A DNA stretch of 64,000 bases from JBDHAC01 sp039588215 (GCA_039588215.1 JBDHAD010000001.1:1-64000), one strand, 5' to 3'; positions 20,205 to 29,582 are shown, numbered from the stretch's first letter. Notes: generated from the sequence alone by a model not told the origin. Translations and numbers: made by a program.

Positions 20205-21109
20205 GCGACCGCCGCGGCTTCGACCCTCGCCGGAAGCACGATCAGCACCTGGGCTCCGGGAAAGGGCGAGAGACCGGAGGAAAGGGATTGTACGTCATCC
20301 CACTCCGGGACACGGGCGATCATCGCGTCGCCACTTCGAATCCGCACAGCGCCATTCCACTTCGTGACCTGCTTTCGGATCGCCTGCAGGCCCTGCCCGC
20401 GTCCTGGGTCGCGGAAACGCGACTCCCCGTTCAGGAAGGCGGCCTCGAGCGCCGTGGCGGCTGACCAGCGCTCACCGTAGCGGCGCGCGTGCTCCGCACC
20501 CAGCGACCCCTGAAAGCCTATGCCGACGTCCATGACGGCGAGAACGAGGACGTCGCGCCCGAGGCGGCGCTTCCAGTGGTATGTCTGCGCGCATACCCAG
20601 CCGATCGACTCCGCGTGTTCCAGGATGTTCTGACAGACCTCCGACAGCATCACCGAGAAGTGAATGACCGAAGGCTTGGGGTAATGCAGCCGCCGTTGGA
20701 GTATGGTCGCGGCCCGATCGCGAACGTGCTCGACCACGTGGTGGACATCCTCGTGCGAGCGGATGGGGGTGATCTCGAGCAGGGCGTCCGAGCGGGCGTG
20801 TGGGCGCTGCGGTCGCGAGTCCAGCTCGAATACCGCCGCGGCAGTCTGTGAGAAGTGCATCCGCTCGCAGTAGGATCGGACCTCCGGATCCTCGGGGAGC
20901 TCGACGAGCGGAGGCCTGCCCGTTCGATCCAACGCCGCCTGCCCGACCGCCAAGAGGCCCGTCAAACCGTAGGGTGATACCCACGAGACGCGACGGGCGT
21001 CGAACAGGAGCCGTTCCTCGCCACTTTCCGTCGCCTGGTTGAGCGACCCGACGAGTTCCTCGAACGCCGACTCGTCCAGCGTCGATGGGACTTCTACCAC
21101 TCGACTCAT
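20201..21109 (-). CDS. STAS domain fused to GHKL ATPase
   Basis: 302 aa. The N-terminal STAS-like domain (about 1-95) contains LLFDARRVSWVSPYGLTGLL. A C-terminal GHKL (anti-sigma-kinase-like) ATPase occupies about 140-290, with N-box SEVCQNILEHA (N161), G1 box VMDVGIGFQ (D194, G196, G198) and G2 box DPGRGQGL (234-241). In partner-switching systems these two folds are normally separate proteins; here they are fused, and the next gene (4-nt overlap) has a second STAS-like domain. The role could be a phosphorylation switch controlling the downstream acylase or a distant sigma factor. No transmembrane segment is seen. Confidence 0.8.
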   Translation of the reverse strand: MSRVVEVPSTLDESAFEELVGSLNQATESGEERLLFDARRVSWVSPYGLTGLLAVGQAALDRTGRPPLVELPEDPEVRSYCERMHFSQTAAAVFELDSRPQRPHARSDALLEITPIRSHEDVHHVVEHVRDRAATILQRRLHYPKPSVIHFSVMLSEVCQNILEHAESIGWVCAQTYHWKRRLGRDVLVLAVMDVGIGFQGSLGAEHARRYGERWSAATALEAAFLNGESRFRDPGRGQGLQAIRKQVTKWNGAVRIRSGDAMIARVPEWDDVQSLSSGLSPFPGAQVLIVLPARVEAAAVA

Positions 21110-21136
21110 AGCGCACTCACGGCGGCGCCCTCCCGC

Positions 21137-22129
21137 TCAGCCATCTTCAGTCAGCAACAACCCCGAGCGAGAACGAAGATACGGGGCGAGACCTCCTGCT
21201 CCCCGGAACGATGCGTTGCGCGCTGCCACCCGGTTCGCACGTCCCATCGACGCTGTGAGAGGCCGACCTGATAGAAGAGAAGAGAAGCACGTTATTCCCC
21301 AGACGTCCCCGCAACCCGTCGGATCCGGATCATCGGCGCCCGGATCACCCTCCACGCGGCCGCTCAAGACGGCATCACCAGCGGTGGTGAGCGACCCCGC
21401 CCCACTCGCCAGCGGGTCGTCCCAGAAGCGTCGGGTCGCCATCCAAACCGCTCCCTCCTGGCCCTGCGTCACCAATAGCGCGCGTGTGAGTGGGCCCAGC
21501 ACCTCCGCACCGAGCTGCCACGGGTCGCCCCACTCCTCCGCGAGCGTCAGGAGCTCGTCCTCATTCAGCTGCACGATGTCGAAACAGGCGAGCCACTCAC
21601 GCCAAGATTCGAGCGGCCGGAGGACGCGCACGCCATCCGGGCCTATGCCCAGCATGAGAGAGTGAAGGTCGCAGTAGACGAGCCCCGGGGTTGCCTCGCG
21701 GAGGATCCCCGCCGCCACCAAATCCAGCTCCCAGCCCGCGATGAAATTAACGTACAGCGCGTCACAAGCGTGCGCGAGCGGAAGCAGCTCCTCGGCCGAC
21801 CATCCCGGGACACCGCCGGTGAGCCGTTCGCAGCGCCTGCCCGCCTCGTGGTAATAGAGCTCGACCCGGTTGTTGGGTTCCCGCACCGTGCGAACCCCAT
21901 CCACCGAAGCGACGTGCTGGAGCGTCTGGAGAAACTGGTCGGCTCGCTCACGCATATCGCTCCCGATCTTGAGGATGGGGAACAGCTCCCAATCTCCCTC
22001 CGCCACGGCGTCGAAGGCGGCCAGCGCGTAGGCGATCCCACCCCACTCCTCGATCGGGGTATCGCGACCGGCATCTCTCGCGTGAATCGTGTCCCACACC
22101 ATCGTCCCGAGAACACCGAGTCGGCGCAT
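21137..22129 (-). CDS. PfkB-family sugar kinase
   Basis: 330-aa ribokinase-like carbohydrate kinase. The C-terminal signature DPTGCGDVWGITCF carries the anion hole and catalytic Asp (usual GAGD, here GCGD). The substrate side has VRTVREPNNRVELYY and the nucleotide side LLVTQGQEGAVW. Substrate not predictable. It starts directly at the stop of the upstream ROK kinase (TAG then ATG, no gap), suggesting both act on sugars in one pathway. Confidence 0.85.
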   Translation of the reverse strand: MRRLGVLGTMVWDTIHARDAGRDTPIEEWGGIAYALAAFDAVAEGDWELFPILKIGSDMRERADQFLQTLQHVASVDGVRTVREPNNRVELYYHEAGRRCERLTGGVPGWSAEELLPLAHACDALYVNFIAGWELDLVAAGILREATPGLVYCDLHSLMLGIGPDGVRVLRPLESWREWLACFDIVQLNEDELLTLAEEWGDPWQLGAEVLGPLTRALLVTQGQEGAVWMATRRFWDDPLASGAGSLTTAGDAVLSGRVEGDPGADDPDPTGCGDVWGITCFSSLLSGRPLTASMGRANRVAARNASFRGAGGLAPYLRSRSGLLLTEDG

Positions 22130-23125
22130 CTACGACAGCCCTCCGAAGCGTTCCGCGCGGAACGTCGCCGCCGCCCCGATCACCCCGGCCATGCCACCCA
22201 GCTCGGTGCTCACGATGCGGCAGGATTCGGATGCGTGGCTGAACGCGCGACGTCGGACCTCGGCGCGAAGCGGCTGGAACAGGTGATCGCCCGCACGGGT
22301 GACTCCGCCCGATATCACGATCATTTCGGGGTTGAGCACGTTGATCAGGTTCGCCAACCCGGTACCCAGGAACCTCGCTGTTTCACGCATCACGTCGGCC
22401 GCATAGGCATCGCCGGCCACGATCGCCTCGTACACGGTCTCGGCCGTGATGCGATCGAGCTCTCCACCCACCATATCGGGGAGGAGGCTGCTCGACCCGG
22501 CCATGAGACCCTCGACGGCGCGCGCCGCGATCGCGGGACCGGACGCGTACGCTTCCAAGCATCCGTAATTGCCGCAGTTGCACTTCCGACCCGTAGAGTT
22601 GATGGTCATGTGACCGATCTCGCCCGCCACATCGGACGTCCCGTGGAACACGCGCCCGCCCAACACGATTCCTCCCCCAATCCCCGTGCCGAGCGTGACG
22701 CCAACCACCGGATCGGCTTCGCGAGCCGCGCCCATCCACCACTCACCCAGGGTTGCGGCGTTGGCGTCGTTGTCCAGCACGGCGTCCAGTCCCACGGCGT
22801 TGGCGATCAGATCGCGGAGCGGGAAATTCCGCCACCCGAGGTTTGGGGTCTCGAGCACCGTCCCCGTCCGGCGGTCGAGAGGTCCCGGCGAGCCGAGGCC
22901 GATGCCGATAAACGCCTCCTCCGGGAGATCCGCCTCGCGACGGGAATCGCGGACGGCGTTCTGGATCATCTCTACCATGCGATCGACTACGGCCTTCGGT
23001 CCGCGCTGAGGCTCGGTGGGCAGCGAGCGCATCCCGAGTACCGTGCCACCGTCGAACGGGACCACGCCGACGTTGATCGACGTCCCTCCCAGGTCGACAC
23101 CCACGATGTATCGGCGATCTTCCAC
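22130..23125 (-). CDS. ROK-family glucokinase-like sugar kinase
   Basis: 331 aa. ATP loop VGVDLGGTSINVGVV near the N-terminus, EDDNDAN-type catalytic segment (VLDNDANAATLGEWW), GTGIGGGIVL, and the ROK zinc motif CNCGNYGCLEAYASG. Probably phosphorylates glucose or a related hexose or N-acetylhexosamine. The start is GTG 23125 with a consensus AAGGAGG about 10 nt upstream, which overrides a long open frame further upstream. It precedes the PfkB kinase with no gap. Confidence 0.92.
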   Translation of the reverse strand: MEDRRYIVGVDLGGTSINVGVVPFDGGTVLGMRSLPTEPQRGPKAVVDRMVEMIQNAVRDSRREADLPEEAFIGIGLGSPGPLDRRTGTVLETPNLGWRNFPLRDLIANAVGLDAVLDNDANAATLGEWWMGAAREADPVVGVTLGTGIGGGIVLGGRVFHGTSDVAGEIGHMTINSTGRKCNCGNYGCLEAYASGPAIAARAVEGLMAGSSSLLPDMVGGELDRITAETVYEAIVAGDAYAADVMRETARFLGTGLANLINVLNPEMIVISGGVTRAGDHLFQPLRAEVRRRAFSHASESCRIVSTELGGMAGVIGAAATFRAERFGGLS

Positions 23126-23368
23126 GCGCTCTCGACCTCCTTTGGTGTCCCTGAACACCGGATGCACACCGGCCCGATTCAGCTTAGCATGCCGCTGACC
23201 GACCCCAGCGGCCTGCCAAGCGTCCGGAATCATAGAGGCGGACTCCGGTCCGTCAAAGCGACCAACCGCACAACAGGTGCTCGGGCTCGTCCCGCAGCCT
23301 ACCTTGTCGCGGCTTTCGCCACCGCTGGGAGGTGCGCGGAGCCCGAACCGCAGGGGCACCCGGGGTCG

Positions 23369-24055
23369 ATGGCCAGGACACGAATCAGCGAGCCGCACAA
23401 GAGAACCTATGCGCACAAGCAGACGTTTTATCGTAACTCTGCGGTGGCGGCCTATTATGACGAAGAGCGTTTCGTCGGTCCGTTCAAGCGGCGGCGCAAC
23501 CGGCTCAAGTGGCAGACGATCTGTGACGCACTTGCCACGCTCGACAACATCGGCAGCGTTCTCGACCTCCCGTGCGGGACCGGCCGATTCACGGGCAGCC
23601 TCGCTACGCGCGGCTTCCGCGTGGTTGGTAGCGATATCTCGCTCGAGATGATGCGGCGTGCCCTGGAAACGGGGGACGGCTCGAATGGCGTCGGCGGATT
23701 CGTACAGGCTGACGCGGAGTGGCTCCCGTTCTCGGATGACAGCATCGACTGCATCGTCTCCATCCGATTCATGTTTCACGTGCCGCCACCCACGCGAGTG
23801 TCCATACTCAGAGAGATGGGTCGCGTGGCACCCTGGTTGATCGTCGACTATCGTCACCGATACAGCTACCGCTACGCGAAGTGGAGGGCCTTACGCGCTC
23901 TGCGGCTCACCCGGAGACATCTCGAGCGGGTCTCGCGCACCGGTCTCGAGCAGGAGTTCCGCGACGCCGGTCTCTCGGTTCGCCGAGTTCTGCCAGTAAC
24001 GCGGGTTTTCTCCGACAAATGGATTGTGGTGGCAGGACGGGGGGACGTGGTATGA
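23369..24055 (+). CDS. SAM-dependent methyltransferase
   Basis: 228-aa class I methyltransferase: motif I VLDLPCGTGRFTG (64-76), SDISLEMM, FVQADAEWLPFSDDSIDCIVS and a family-typical RFMFHVPPP. The N-terminus is basic. Its stop overlaps the next gene's start (ATGA), coupling it to an LPS-kinase-like protein, so a cell-envelope or lipid substrate is plausible (inference). ATG 23369 is the first conserved-looking start; the longer open frame upstream is antisense to the ROK and PfkB genes. Confidence 0.88.
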   Translation: MARTRISEPHKRTYAHKQTFYRNSAVAAYYDEERFVGPFKRRRNRLKWQTICDALATLDNIGSVLDLPCGTGRFTGSLATRGFRVVGSDISLEMMRRALETGDGSNGVGGFVQADAEWLPFSDDSIDCIVSIRFMFHVPPPTRVSILREMGRVAPWLIVDYRHRYSYRYAKWRALRALRLTRRHLERVSRTGLEQEFRDAGLSVRRVLPVTRVFSDKWIVVAGRGDVV

Positions 24056-24747
24056 GGGCCGAGGAAGCGCGCATACGGGTCGTCGCCAACGGATGGGTGG
24101 ATCAAGGGGATGGGACGCTCGAGCTCACCGCGCTGGGCGAGGTGCGGATCCTCGAGCGCCTCAGCGATGGAAGGGTGGCCACGGTATACCGGGCCGATCT
24201 GCGCGGCTCACCTGTGGCGCTCAAGATCTTCAAGCCTCGCTCGATCCGGCGTCACGCCGGGCGGAACCCGTTCAACATCGCGGAATTCGAGTACCGCCGT
24301 AATCGGGCTTTCTACGAAGCTCCCGGGCTCGTGCGCTACGTCGCGCGGCCGATCGGCTTCTTTCATACTCCGGGGGTTGCGGCAGTCGTGCAGGAGCTGC
24401 TCCGTGGAGAGTTGTACTACGATTACCATCGCACGGGGGGAGCGGAGGATCCGGCGCGCATCGAGGCGCTGTTCGCGCATATCCGCCGTATCGTCGAGCT
24501 AGCACACGAATCGGACCTCTTCGACCTGGATCTGCACGCCCTGAACGTCATGGTCGTACAAGAGCGGGGGGAGCCCATCCCGAAGCTGTTCGACTTCAAT
24601 CGGATCCCGTTTTATGAGCACCCCCGGAATCCGCTGGAGGCGCTACTCCTGCGCACCCGGTTGCTCGACCTGGGGTCCAGAGATCGCCGCAAACTACGTC
24701 AGTTTCACGACTTTCGGCACCTGGAGAGTCGGCTGAACCGAAGCTGA
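24052..24747 (+). CDS. WaaP/YrbL-like protein kinase-fold protein
   Basis: 231 aa with kinase-like landmarks: a glycine-loop region RLSDGRVATVYRADL, ATP lysine K58 (VALKIF), catalytic loop FDLDLHALNVMV (D160, N165) and a DFN metal-binding motif (D181). This matches the Kdo/lipid A kinase and YrbL families, which phosphorylate LPS core sugars or respond to PhoP. There is no membrane segment. It is coupled by a 4-nt overlap to the methyltransferase, so the two probably modify the same target. Confidence 0.8.
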   Translation: MRAEEARIRVVANGWVDQGDGTLELTALGEVRILERLSDGRVATVYRADLRGSPVALKIFKPRSIRRHAGRNPFNIAEFEYRRNRAFYEAPGLVRYVARPIGFFHTPGVAAVVQELLRGELYYDYHRTGGAEDPARIEALFAHIRRIVELAHESDLFDLDLHALNVMVVQERGEPIPKLFDFNRIPFYEHPRNPLEALLLRTRLLDLGSRDRRKLRQFHDFRHLESRLNRS

Positions 24748-24799
24748 AGGTGTGTCCGGACAGGCATCCGGTCCCACGGTGGCGCCCGGACTCGGGCTC

Positions 24800-26602
24800 C
24801 TACTCGTCCGAGACCTGGAGTACGGCCAGGAAGGCTTCCTGCGGAATCTCCACCGTGCCCACCTGTTTCATCCGTTTCTTCCCCTCCTTCTGCTTCTCCA
24901 GGAGCTTCCGCTTCCGCGTGATATCGCCCCCGTAGCACTTGGCTGTGACATTCTTTCGCAGGGCTTTTACGCTCGTGCGGGCGATCACGTCGCGACCGAT
25001 GGCGGCCTGGATCGCGACTTGGAACAGCTGACGCGGAATCAACTCCTTGAGCTTGCGGGCCACCTTTCGCCCGTAATCGTGGGCACGATCTCGGTGGACG
25101 ACCACCGATAGAGCGTCGACCGGGTCACCGTTCAACAGGATGTCCAGCTTCACGAGATCGGATACGTGGTAGCCGGCCACTTCGTAGTCCATCGCCGCGT
25201 ACCCGCGAGAAGCGGATTTCAGACGATCGTAGAAGTCGAGCACGATCTCCGCGAGCGGGAGCTCGTAGGCGATCTCTACACGCTGCGGATCCAGGTAGTG
25301 CATGTTCACGTACGCACCCCTGCGGTCGTGGCACAACTTCTGGATCCCGCCGATGTACTCCGACGGACAGACGATCCGCACGCGGACGTAGGGTTCGCTG
25401 ATCTCGTCGATCCGTCCCCGCTCGGGCATGCGGCTAGGATTCTCCACGCGCACTTCCTCGCCGTTGGTGAGCCGCACGACGTACTCCACGTTGGGGAGTG
25501 TCGTGATGAGATCGAGATCGAACTCGCGCTCGAGTCGTTCCTGGACGACTTCCATGTGAAGGAGCCCCAGGAAGCCACACCGAAACCCGAACCCGAGGGC
25601 CACCGAAGTCTCGGGCTCGTATTGAAGGCTCGCGTCATTCATTCGCAGCTTCTCGAGCGCATCCCGCAGCTCCGGGAACTCGTCCGACTCGGTCGGATAC
25701 AGTCCGGCGAAGACCATCGGCTTCGCCTCCTGGTAACCAGGGAGCAGCTGCGTCGCGCGCCGGTCGGCGTCCAACAGCGTGTCGCCGACCCGGGTGTCAC
25801 CCACCCGCTTGATCTGCGCCGTGACGTAACCTACCTCGCCCGTGCGGAGGGCCTCCGTGGGCTGGAAGCCGAGCCGCATGTATCCGACTTCGTCGACCTC
25901 GTACGTGGCATCGGTGGTTCCGAAGCCAATCCGCATCCCGGGACGTAGCTCCCCATCCACGACGCGAATCATCGGGACGCCCCCTCGGTAGCGGTCGTAT
26001 TGTGAGTCGAAGATGAGGGCGCGCAACGGGGCATCCGGATCGCCGGCGGGCGGAGGGACTCGCTCTACGATTGCCCTCAACACCTCGTCGATGCCGCGAC
26101 CCTCTTTGGCAGAGGTCAGGATGACCTCGGACGCCTCGATCCCCAAGAGCTCCGCAACCTCCTCCGCGCACTGCTCCGGGTGGGCGGAGGGAAGATCGAT
26201 CTTGTTCACGATCGGGATCACATCGAGACCCGCCTCGATCGTGAGGAACAGGTTGGCGAGCGTCTGTGCCTCGACGCCCTGGCTGGCGTCCACGACGAGG
26301 AGGGCTCCCTCGCACGCCGCCAGACTCCGGCTGACCTCGTACGTGAAGTCGACGTGACCAGGCGTATCGATCAGGTTGAGCTCATACGACTCCCCGTCCG
26401 GTGCCTGGTAGTCCATGCGAATCGCGTTCAGCTTGATCGTGATTCCGCGCTCCCGCTCCAAATCCATCGAGTCGAGCACCTGAGCCACCATGCGGCGTGC
26501 CTCCACAGCCCCGGTCTGCTCGAGAAGGCGATCCGCCAGAGTCGACTTGCCGTGATCGATGTGAGCGACGATCGAGAAGTTGCGAATGTGGTCCGCCCTC
26601 AC
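24800..26602 (-). CDS. lepA: translation elongation factor 4
   Basis: Ribosomal back-translocase GTPase, 600 aa. G1 AHIDHGKSTL, switch II VDFTYEV with DTPGH, NKID, then domains II and V (RVVDGELRPGMRI; GFRCGFLGLLHMEVVQERLEREFD). The C-terminal EF4 domain contains KCYGGDITRKRKLLEKQKEGKKRMK. The start is GTG 26602, one nucleotide after the upstream stop (TGA C GTG); this gives the usual family length, while an ATG further upstream would overlap the MBL gene. Confidence 0.98.
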   Translation of the reverse strand: MRADHIRNFSIVAHIDHGKSTLADRLLEQTGAVEARRMVAQVLDSMDLERERGITIKLNAIRMDYQAPDGESYELNLIDTPGHVDFTYEVSRSLAACEGALLVVDASQGVEAQTLANLFLTIEAGLDVIPIVNKIDLPSAHPEQCAEEVAELLGIEASEVILTSAKEGRGIDEVLRAIVERVPPPAGDPDAPLRALIFDSQYDRYRGGVPMIRVVDGELRPGMRIGFGTTDATYEVDEVGYMRLGFQPTEALRTGEVGYVTAQIKRVGDTRVGDTLLDADRRATQLLPGYQEAKPMVFAGLYPTESDEFPELRDALEKLRMNDASLQYEPETSVALGFGFRCGFLGLLHMEVVQERLEREFDLDLITTLPNVEYVVRLTNGEEVRVENPSRMPERGRIDEISEPYVRVRIVCPSEYIGGIQKLCHDRRGAYVNMHYLDPQRVEIAYELPLAEIVLDFYDRLKSASRGYAAMDYEVAGYHVSDLVKLDILLNGDPVDALSVVVHRDRAHDYGRKVARKLKELIPRQLFQVAIQAAIGRDVIARTSVKALRKNVTAKCYGGDITRKRKLLEKQKEGKKRMKQVGTVEIPQEAFLAVLQVSDE

Positions 26603-26603
26603 G

Positions 26604-27386
26604 TCACACCTCGACCGTGAGCCCGTCATACGCGGCGCGGATCCCCGGCGGGAGGCGCGCATCCATCTCGGCCTGGACAACGCGGTGCGTGAGGTGGGTC
26701 AGGTACGTCGTCTCCGCCCCGAGTCGTCGGCCGACGTCGATGGCTTCCTCGATACTGAAATGTCCCGGGTGTGGATCCCCGAACCACAGCGCGTTGATTA
26801 CCAGGGCGCGAACTCCTTCCAGCAACGGGATGGCGTCCTCTGGCACGGACTTCCCATCCACTACCACGGCCAGGTCTCCGGCGCGAAACCCGAAGCTACG
26901 ATACACCCCGTGCGGGAAAGCGATCGGCAGGAGGGGAATCCCGCACGCATCGACCGGCTCTCGATCTTCGAACAGACGCAGGTCGAGGTCCGGGACGGTC
27001 GACCACGCGTTCGGAGCCGAGCCGGCTTGCCAGATGTAGGAGAAGCGGCTCTTTAGCTCCGGCTCGAATTCCCGCGCCACGTGCAACGGGAGCGGGGCGC
27101 CCGCCCGCATGCTGAACACGCGGAGATCGTCAATGCCGTGCGTGTGATCCGCGTGCTCGTGCGACAGAAAGACCGCGTCCACCCGCTCGACGCCGGCCCG
27201 CACCAACTGAAGCCGGAGCTCGGGAGGCGTGTCCACTAGCAGCGTACGGCTGGACTGCTCGATGAGCAGCGAGTGTCGCGTGCGTCGGTCACGCGGATCG
27301 TCCGAAGAGCACGCCGGGCAGTGGCAACCGATGACGGGGACACCGAAGGAGGTTCCCGTCCCTAAAAAGGTGACCCTCAAGGGCAC
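26604..27386 (-). CDS. PhnP-like metallo-beta-lactamase-fold hydrolase
   Basis: 260 aa. The MBL metal site is SHEHADHTHG, with additional ligands VVVDGK and LTHLTH. The N-terminal GCHCPACSSDDPRDRRTR resembles the zinc-binding loop of PhnP (cyclic phosphodiesterase) proteins. Likely a phosphodiesterase acting on small cyclic phosphates or nucleotides; the exact substrate is not clear. It lies between pyk (30 bp upstream) and lepA (1 bp downstream) in one transcription unit. Confidence 0.85.
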   Translation of the reverse strand: MPLRVTFLGTGTSFGVPVIGCHCPACSSDDPRDRRTRHSLLIEQSSRTLLVDTPPELRLQLVRAGVERVDAVFLSHEHADHTHGIDDLRVFSMRAGAPLPLHVAREFEPELKSRFSYIWQAGSAPNAWSTVPDLDLRLFEDREPVDACGIPLLPIAFPHGVYRSFGFRAGDLAVVVDGKSVPEDAIPLLEGVRALVINALWFGDPHPGHFSIEEAIDVGRRLGAETTYLTHLTHRVVQAEMDARLPPGIRAAYDGLTVEV

Positions 27387-27415
27387 AAGCCGCGCTCGAG
27401 CTCCAGCCGGCTCAC

Positions 27416-28855
27416 CTACAGCTCCTCGATCCGCATCATGTTGGTCGTGCCGGTCACGTGGAAAGGAACGCCCGCCGTGACCACGAACCGCTGGCCCGGT
27501 TCCCCGAGGCCCTGCTCCAGCGCCACTTCCTTGGCGCGCGTCAACATGCTGTCGTAGTCCACATCACCTCTGAAGAGGATCGGCTCGACACCCCACACGA
27601 GCGCGAGTTGGTTGAACGTGCGCCATTGATCGCTTACCGCGAGGATCGGGACGTTGGGCCGTTGCGCCGACACGATGCGGGCCGTGTATCCGCTGCGCGT
27701 GAACGTCACGGCGAACGGGGATCCGAGTCGTTCCACCGCCTCCATGGCGGCGGCCGCGACGGCCCCCGACATGGATTGCTGCACCTCGGCGAGCCTATCG
27801 GAGCGCCGCGCGGCCCGATAGAAGGCCCCGTCACGCTCGAGCTCGATGCGGCGGATGATGCGATCCATCGTCTCGACGGCCTCGACGGGGTAATCGCCGG
27901 CAGCGGTCTCGCCCGAGAGCATGACCGCGTCCGTTCCGTCCAGCAATGCGTTCGCCACATCCGAGACCTCCGCTCGGGTGGGCCTCGGCTCGCGGGTCAT
28001 CGACTCCAGCATCTGGGTCGCGGTGATCACGGGCCGCGCGCGACTCTTTGCAGATCGTATGACCCGCTTCTGCGCCATTGGGACTTCCTCGTACGGCAGC
28101 TCCACGCCGAGGTCGCCGCGCGCCACCATCACACCGTCGGACGCCGGGAGGATTTCGTCGAGCCGCTCGAGGGCCTGTGCTTTCTCGATCTTCGCGATCA
28201 AGAGGGTCCCGGTGTCCATGGCCGCGCGCGCTTCCTGTAAGTCCTCCGGGCGTCGCACGAAGCTGAGGGCCATGTAGTCGAAGCGCTGGGCACGAGCGAA
28301 TTCGAGGTCTTCTCGGTCCTTGTCCGTTAGGCTCGGGGCGCCGATCTGGACGCCCGGGAGATTGATCCCTTTCTGTGACGTGAGCGAACCGCCGGCCTGC
28401 GCCTGCGCCATGACCCAGCGCCCCTGCGTCTCGTGCACGATGAACTCGAAACGCCCATCGTCCAGGAGTATGCGGTCTCCGGGCTCTACTTCATCCGCGA
28501 GCTCCGGATACGTCGTAGGGATCAAGCGATGGGGCTCGCAGGCGGTCGGTGCCTCGTACCCCTCCGGCACGAAGCAATAGTCGCGCTCGATCTCGATCTC
28601 GATGGCGGCGTCCAGATCTCCTACCCGGATTCTCGGGCCTTGGAGGTCACCGATCACCGCGAGGGGGCGTCCGGTGCTGCGAACGGTATCGCGAGCCAAC
28701 GACACCACGTCGGCCGCCCATTCTTGAGAGGCGTGGGAGAAGTTGATGCGGATCGCGTCGATTCCGGCCGCGACGAGCTGTCGGAAGACCGCCGAGTCCC
28801 GGCTGGCGGGACCTATGGTGGCGACGATTTTGGCTCTACGAAATCCGGCGCTCAT
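27416..28855 (-). CDS. pyk: pyruvate kinase
   Basis: Last ATP-yielding step of glycolysis. 479 aa with TKIVATIGPASRD-like start (here AKIVATIGPASRD), INFSHAS, the catalytic signature IAKIEKAQALERLDEI, VMVARGDLGVELP and TATQMLESM; the C-terminal allosteric domain is complete (VTFTRSGYTARI, then VTAGVPFHVTGTTNMMRIEEL). Second gene in a unit after a small unknown gene (30-bp gap). Confidence 0.98.
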   Translation of the reverse strand: MSAGFRRAKIVATIGPASRDSAVFRQLVAAGIDAIRINFSHASQEWAADVVSLARDTVRSTGRPLAVIGDLQGPRIRVGDLDAAIEIEIERDYCFVPEGYEAPTACEPHRLIPTTYPELADEVEPGDRILLDDGRFEFIVHETQGRWVMAQAQAGGSLTSQKGINLPGVQIGAPSLTDKDREDLEFARAQRFDYMALSFVRRPEDLQEARAAMDTGTLLIAKIEKAQALERLDEILPASDGVMVARGDLGVELPYEEVPMAQKRVIRSAKSRARPVITATQMLESMTREPRPTRAEVSDVANALLDGTDAVMLSGETAAGDYPVEAVETMDRIIRRIELERDGAFYRAARRSDRLAEVQQSMSGAVAAAAMEAVERLGSPFAVTFTRSGYTARIVSAQRPNVPILAVSDQWRTFNQLALVWGVEPILFRGDVDYDSMLTRAKEVALEQGLGEPGQRFVVTAGVPFHVTGTTNMMRIEEL

Positions 28856-28885
28856 TCGCTACCGCGGTGGAGCCCCGGGCCACGG

Positions 28886-29224
28886 CTATCGAAACGGTAC
28901 GCGCACGCTCGCGGTTTCCAGGAGGTCAGGTCGATGTGCCGCGATCCATTCATGCATCCGCTGCAGCTGGCCCAGCGGGAGTTTCTCGAGCGATCTCACC
29001 TGTAAGCCGGGGATGATACAGGCGGCGGCGCGGCGTAGAAAGTAGGCCCTTTGACGTGCGCGTTGCTCGGTACTGAGGCTCGTCCCGCCGGGGACGTCGG
29101 GGATCGGCTCCATCAACCTACGGTAGCTGTAGGCTTCTCGGGCCGAGAACTCCTGCGGGATGAAGTAGGGTCTGCCTTCGAGCTCGAAGTCGCCTTCATT
29201 GGTGATGGCGATGCCACGTGCCAT
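28886..29224 (-). CDS. conserved-looking small protein of unknown function
   Basis: 112 aa from the ATG at 29224, which is preceded by GAAGGAG; an in-frame ATG 31 codons earlier overlaps the promoter and is less likely. Family not recognised. It is mixed alpha/beta and basic, starting MARGIAITNEGDFELEGRPYFIPQEF, with REAYSYRRLMEPIPD and a helical tail. First gene of the unit leading to pyk, the PhnP-like hydrolase and lepA; a sigma70-like promoter lies about 65 bp upstream. Confidence 0.75.
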   Translation of the reverse strand: MARGIAITNEGDFELEGRPYFIPQEFSAREAYSYRRLMEPIPDVPGGTSLSTEQRARQRAYFLRRAAACIIPGLQVRSLEKLPLGQLQRMHEWIAAHRPDLLETASVRVPFR

Positions 29225-29582
29225 AACGGACTCCTTCACCGAGTATGACGTCGACGTGAGGTGGTCGATCGGTCGGGAGGTACCGCCAGTATAGGCGAAA
29301 CGTGGGGTCCGATGCAAACTTTATCGGGCACCGCGGGGTGACCGAGCCCTCGGCGCTTGTTGGATGATGCAGTGGTCCCTACCTTGGGCTCGATGGGTGG
29401 CGGGGTGGTGTGGTGGCGCAGGTCTACGAGACCCGTTCCGGCCGCGGCCGGCGGGTCGTTTTATGTCCAGGGGCGTCCGCCCGCCCGTATCTCCCGCCTG
29501 CTGCGGCAGTCCATCGAGGGCTGGCCGGTCCGAGTACGACAGAAGTGTCGTAAGACGGTTCCGTTTGGGGAGGAGGCGTGCC
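29225..29582. other. divergent intergenic region, promoter and leader of the cold-shock gene
   Basis: 358 bp without a gene. The left end carries the minus-strand promoter at 29288-29317. On the plus strand TTGTTG (29357-29362) and TACCTT (29380-29385) with 17-bp spacing could drive the cold-shock gene, giving a leader of about 190 nt. At 29535-29552 a perfect 7-bp stem (TACGACA / TGTCGTA) closes a GAAG tetraloop, about 30 nt before the start codon and just upstream of the ribosome-binding site. Long structured leaders are typical of cold-shock mRNAs. Confidence 0.5.
29288..29317 (-). promoter_or_regulatory. sigma70-like promoter for the small gene-pyk-MBL-lepA unit
   Basis: On the minus strand TTGCAT (29312-29317) and TATACT (29288-29293) are separated by 18 bp. 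The -10 matches consensus at 5 of 6 positions. It sits about 65 bp upstream of the first start codon. Confidence 0.55.

Noticed and set aside
21662..23368. Very long plus-strand frame upstream of the methyltransferase
   Set aside because: It runs antisense through the PfkB and ROK genes; the methyltransferase domain begins only at 23369.
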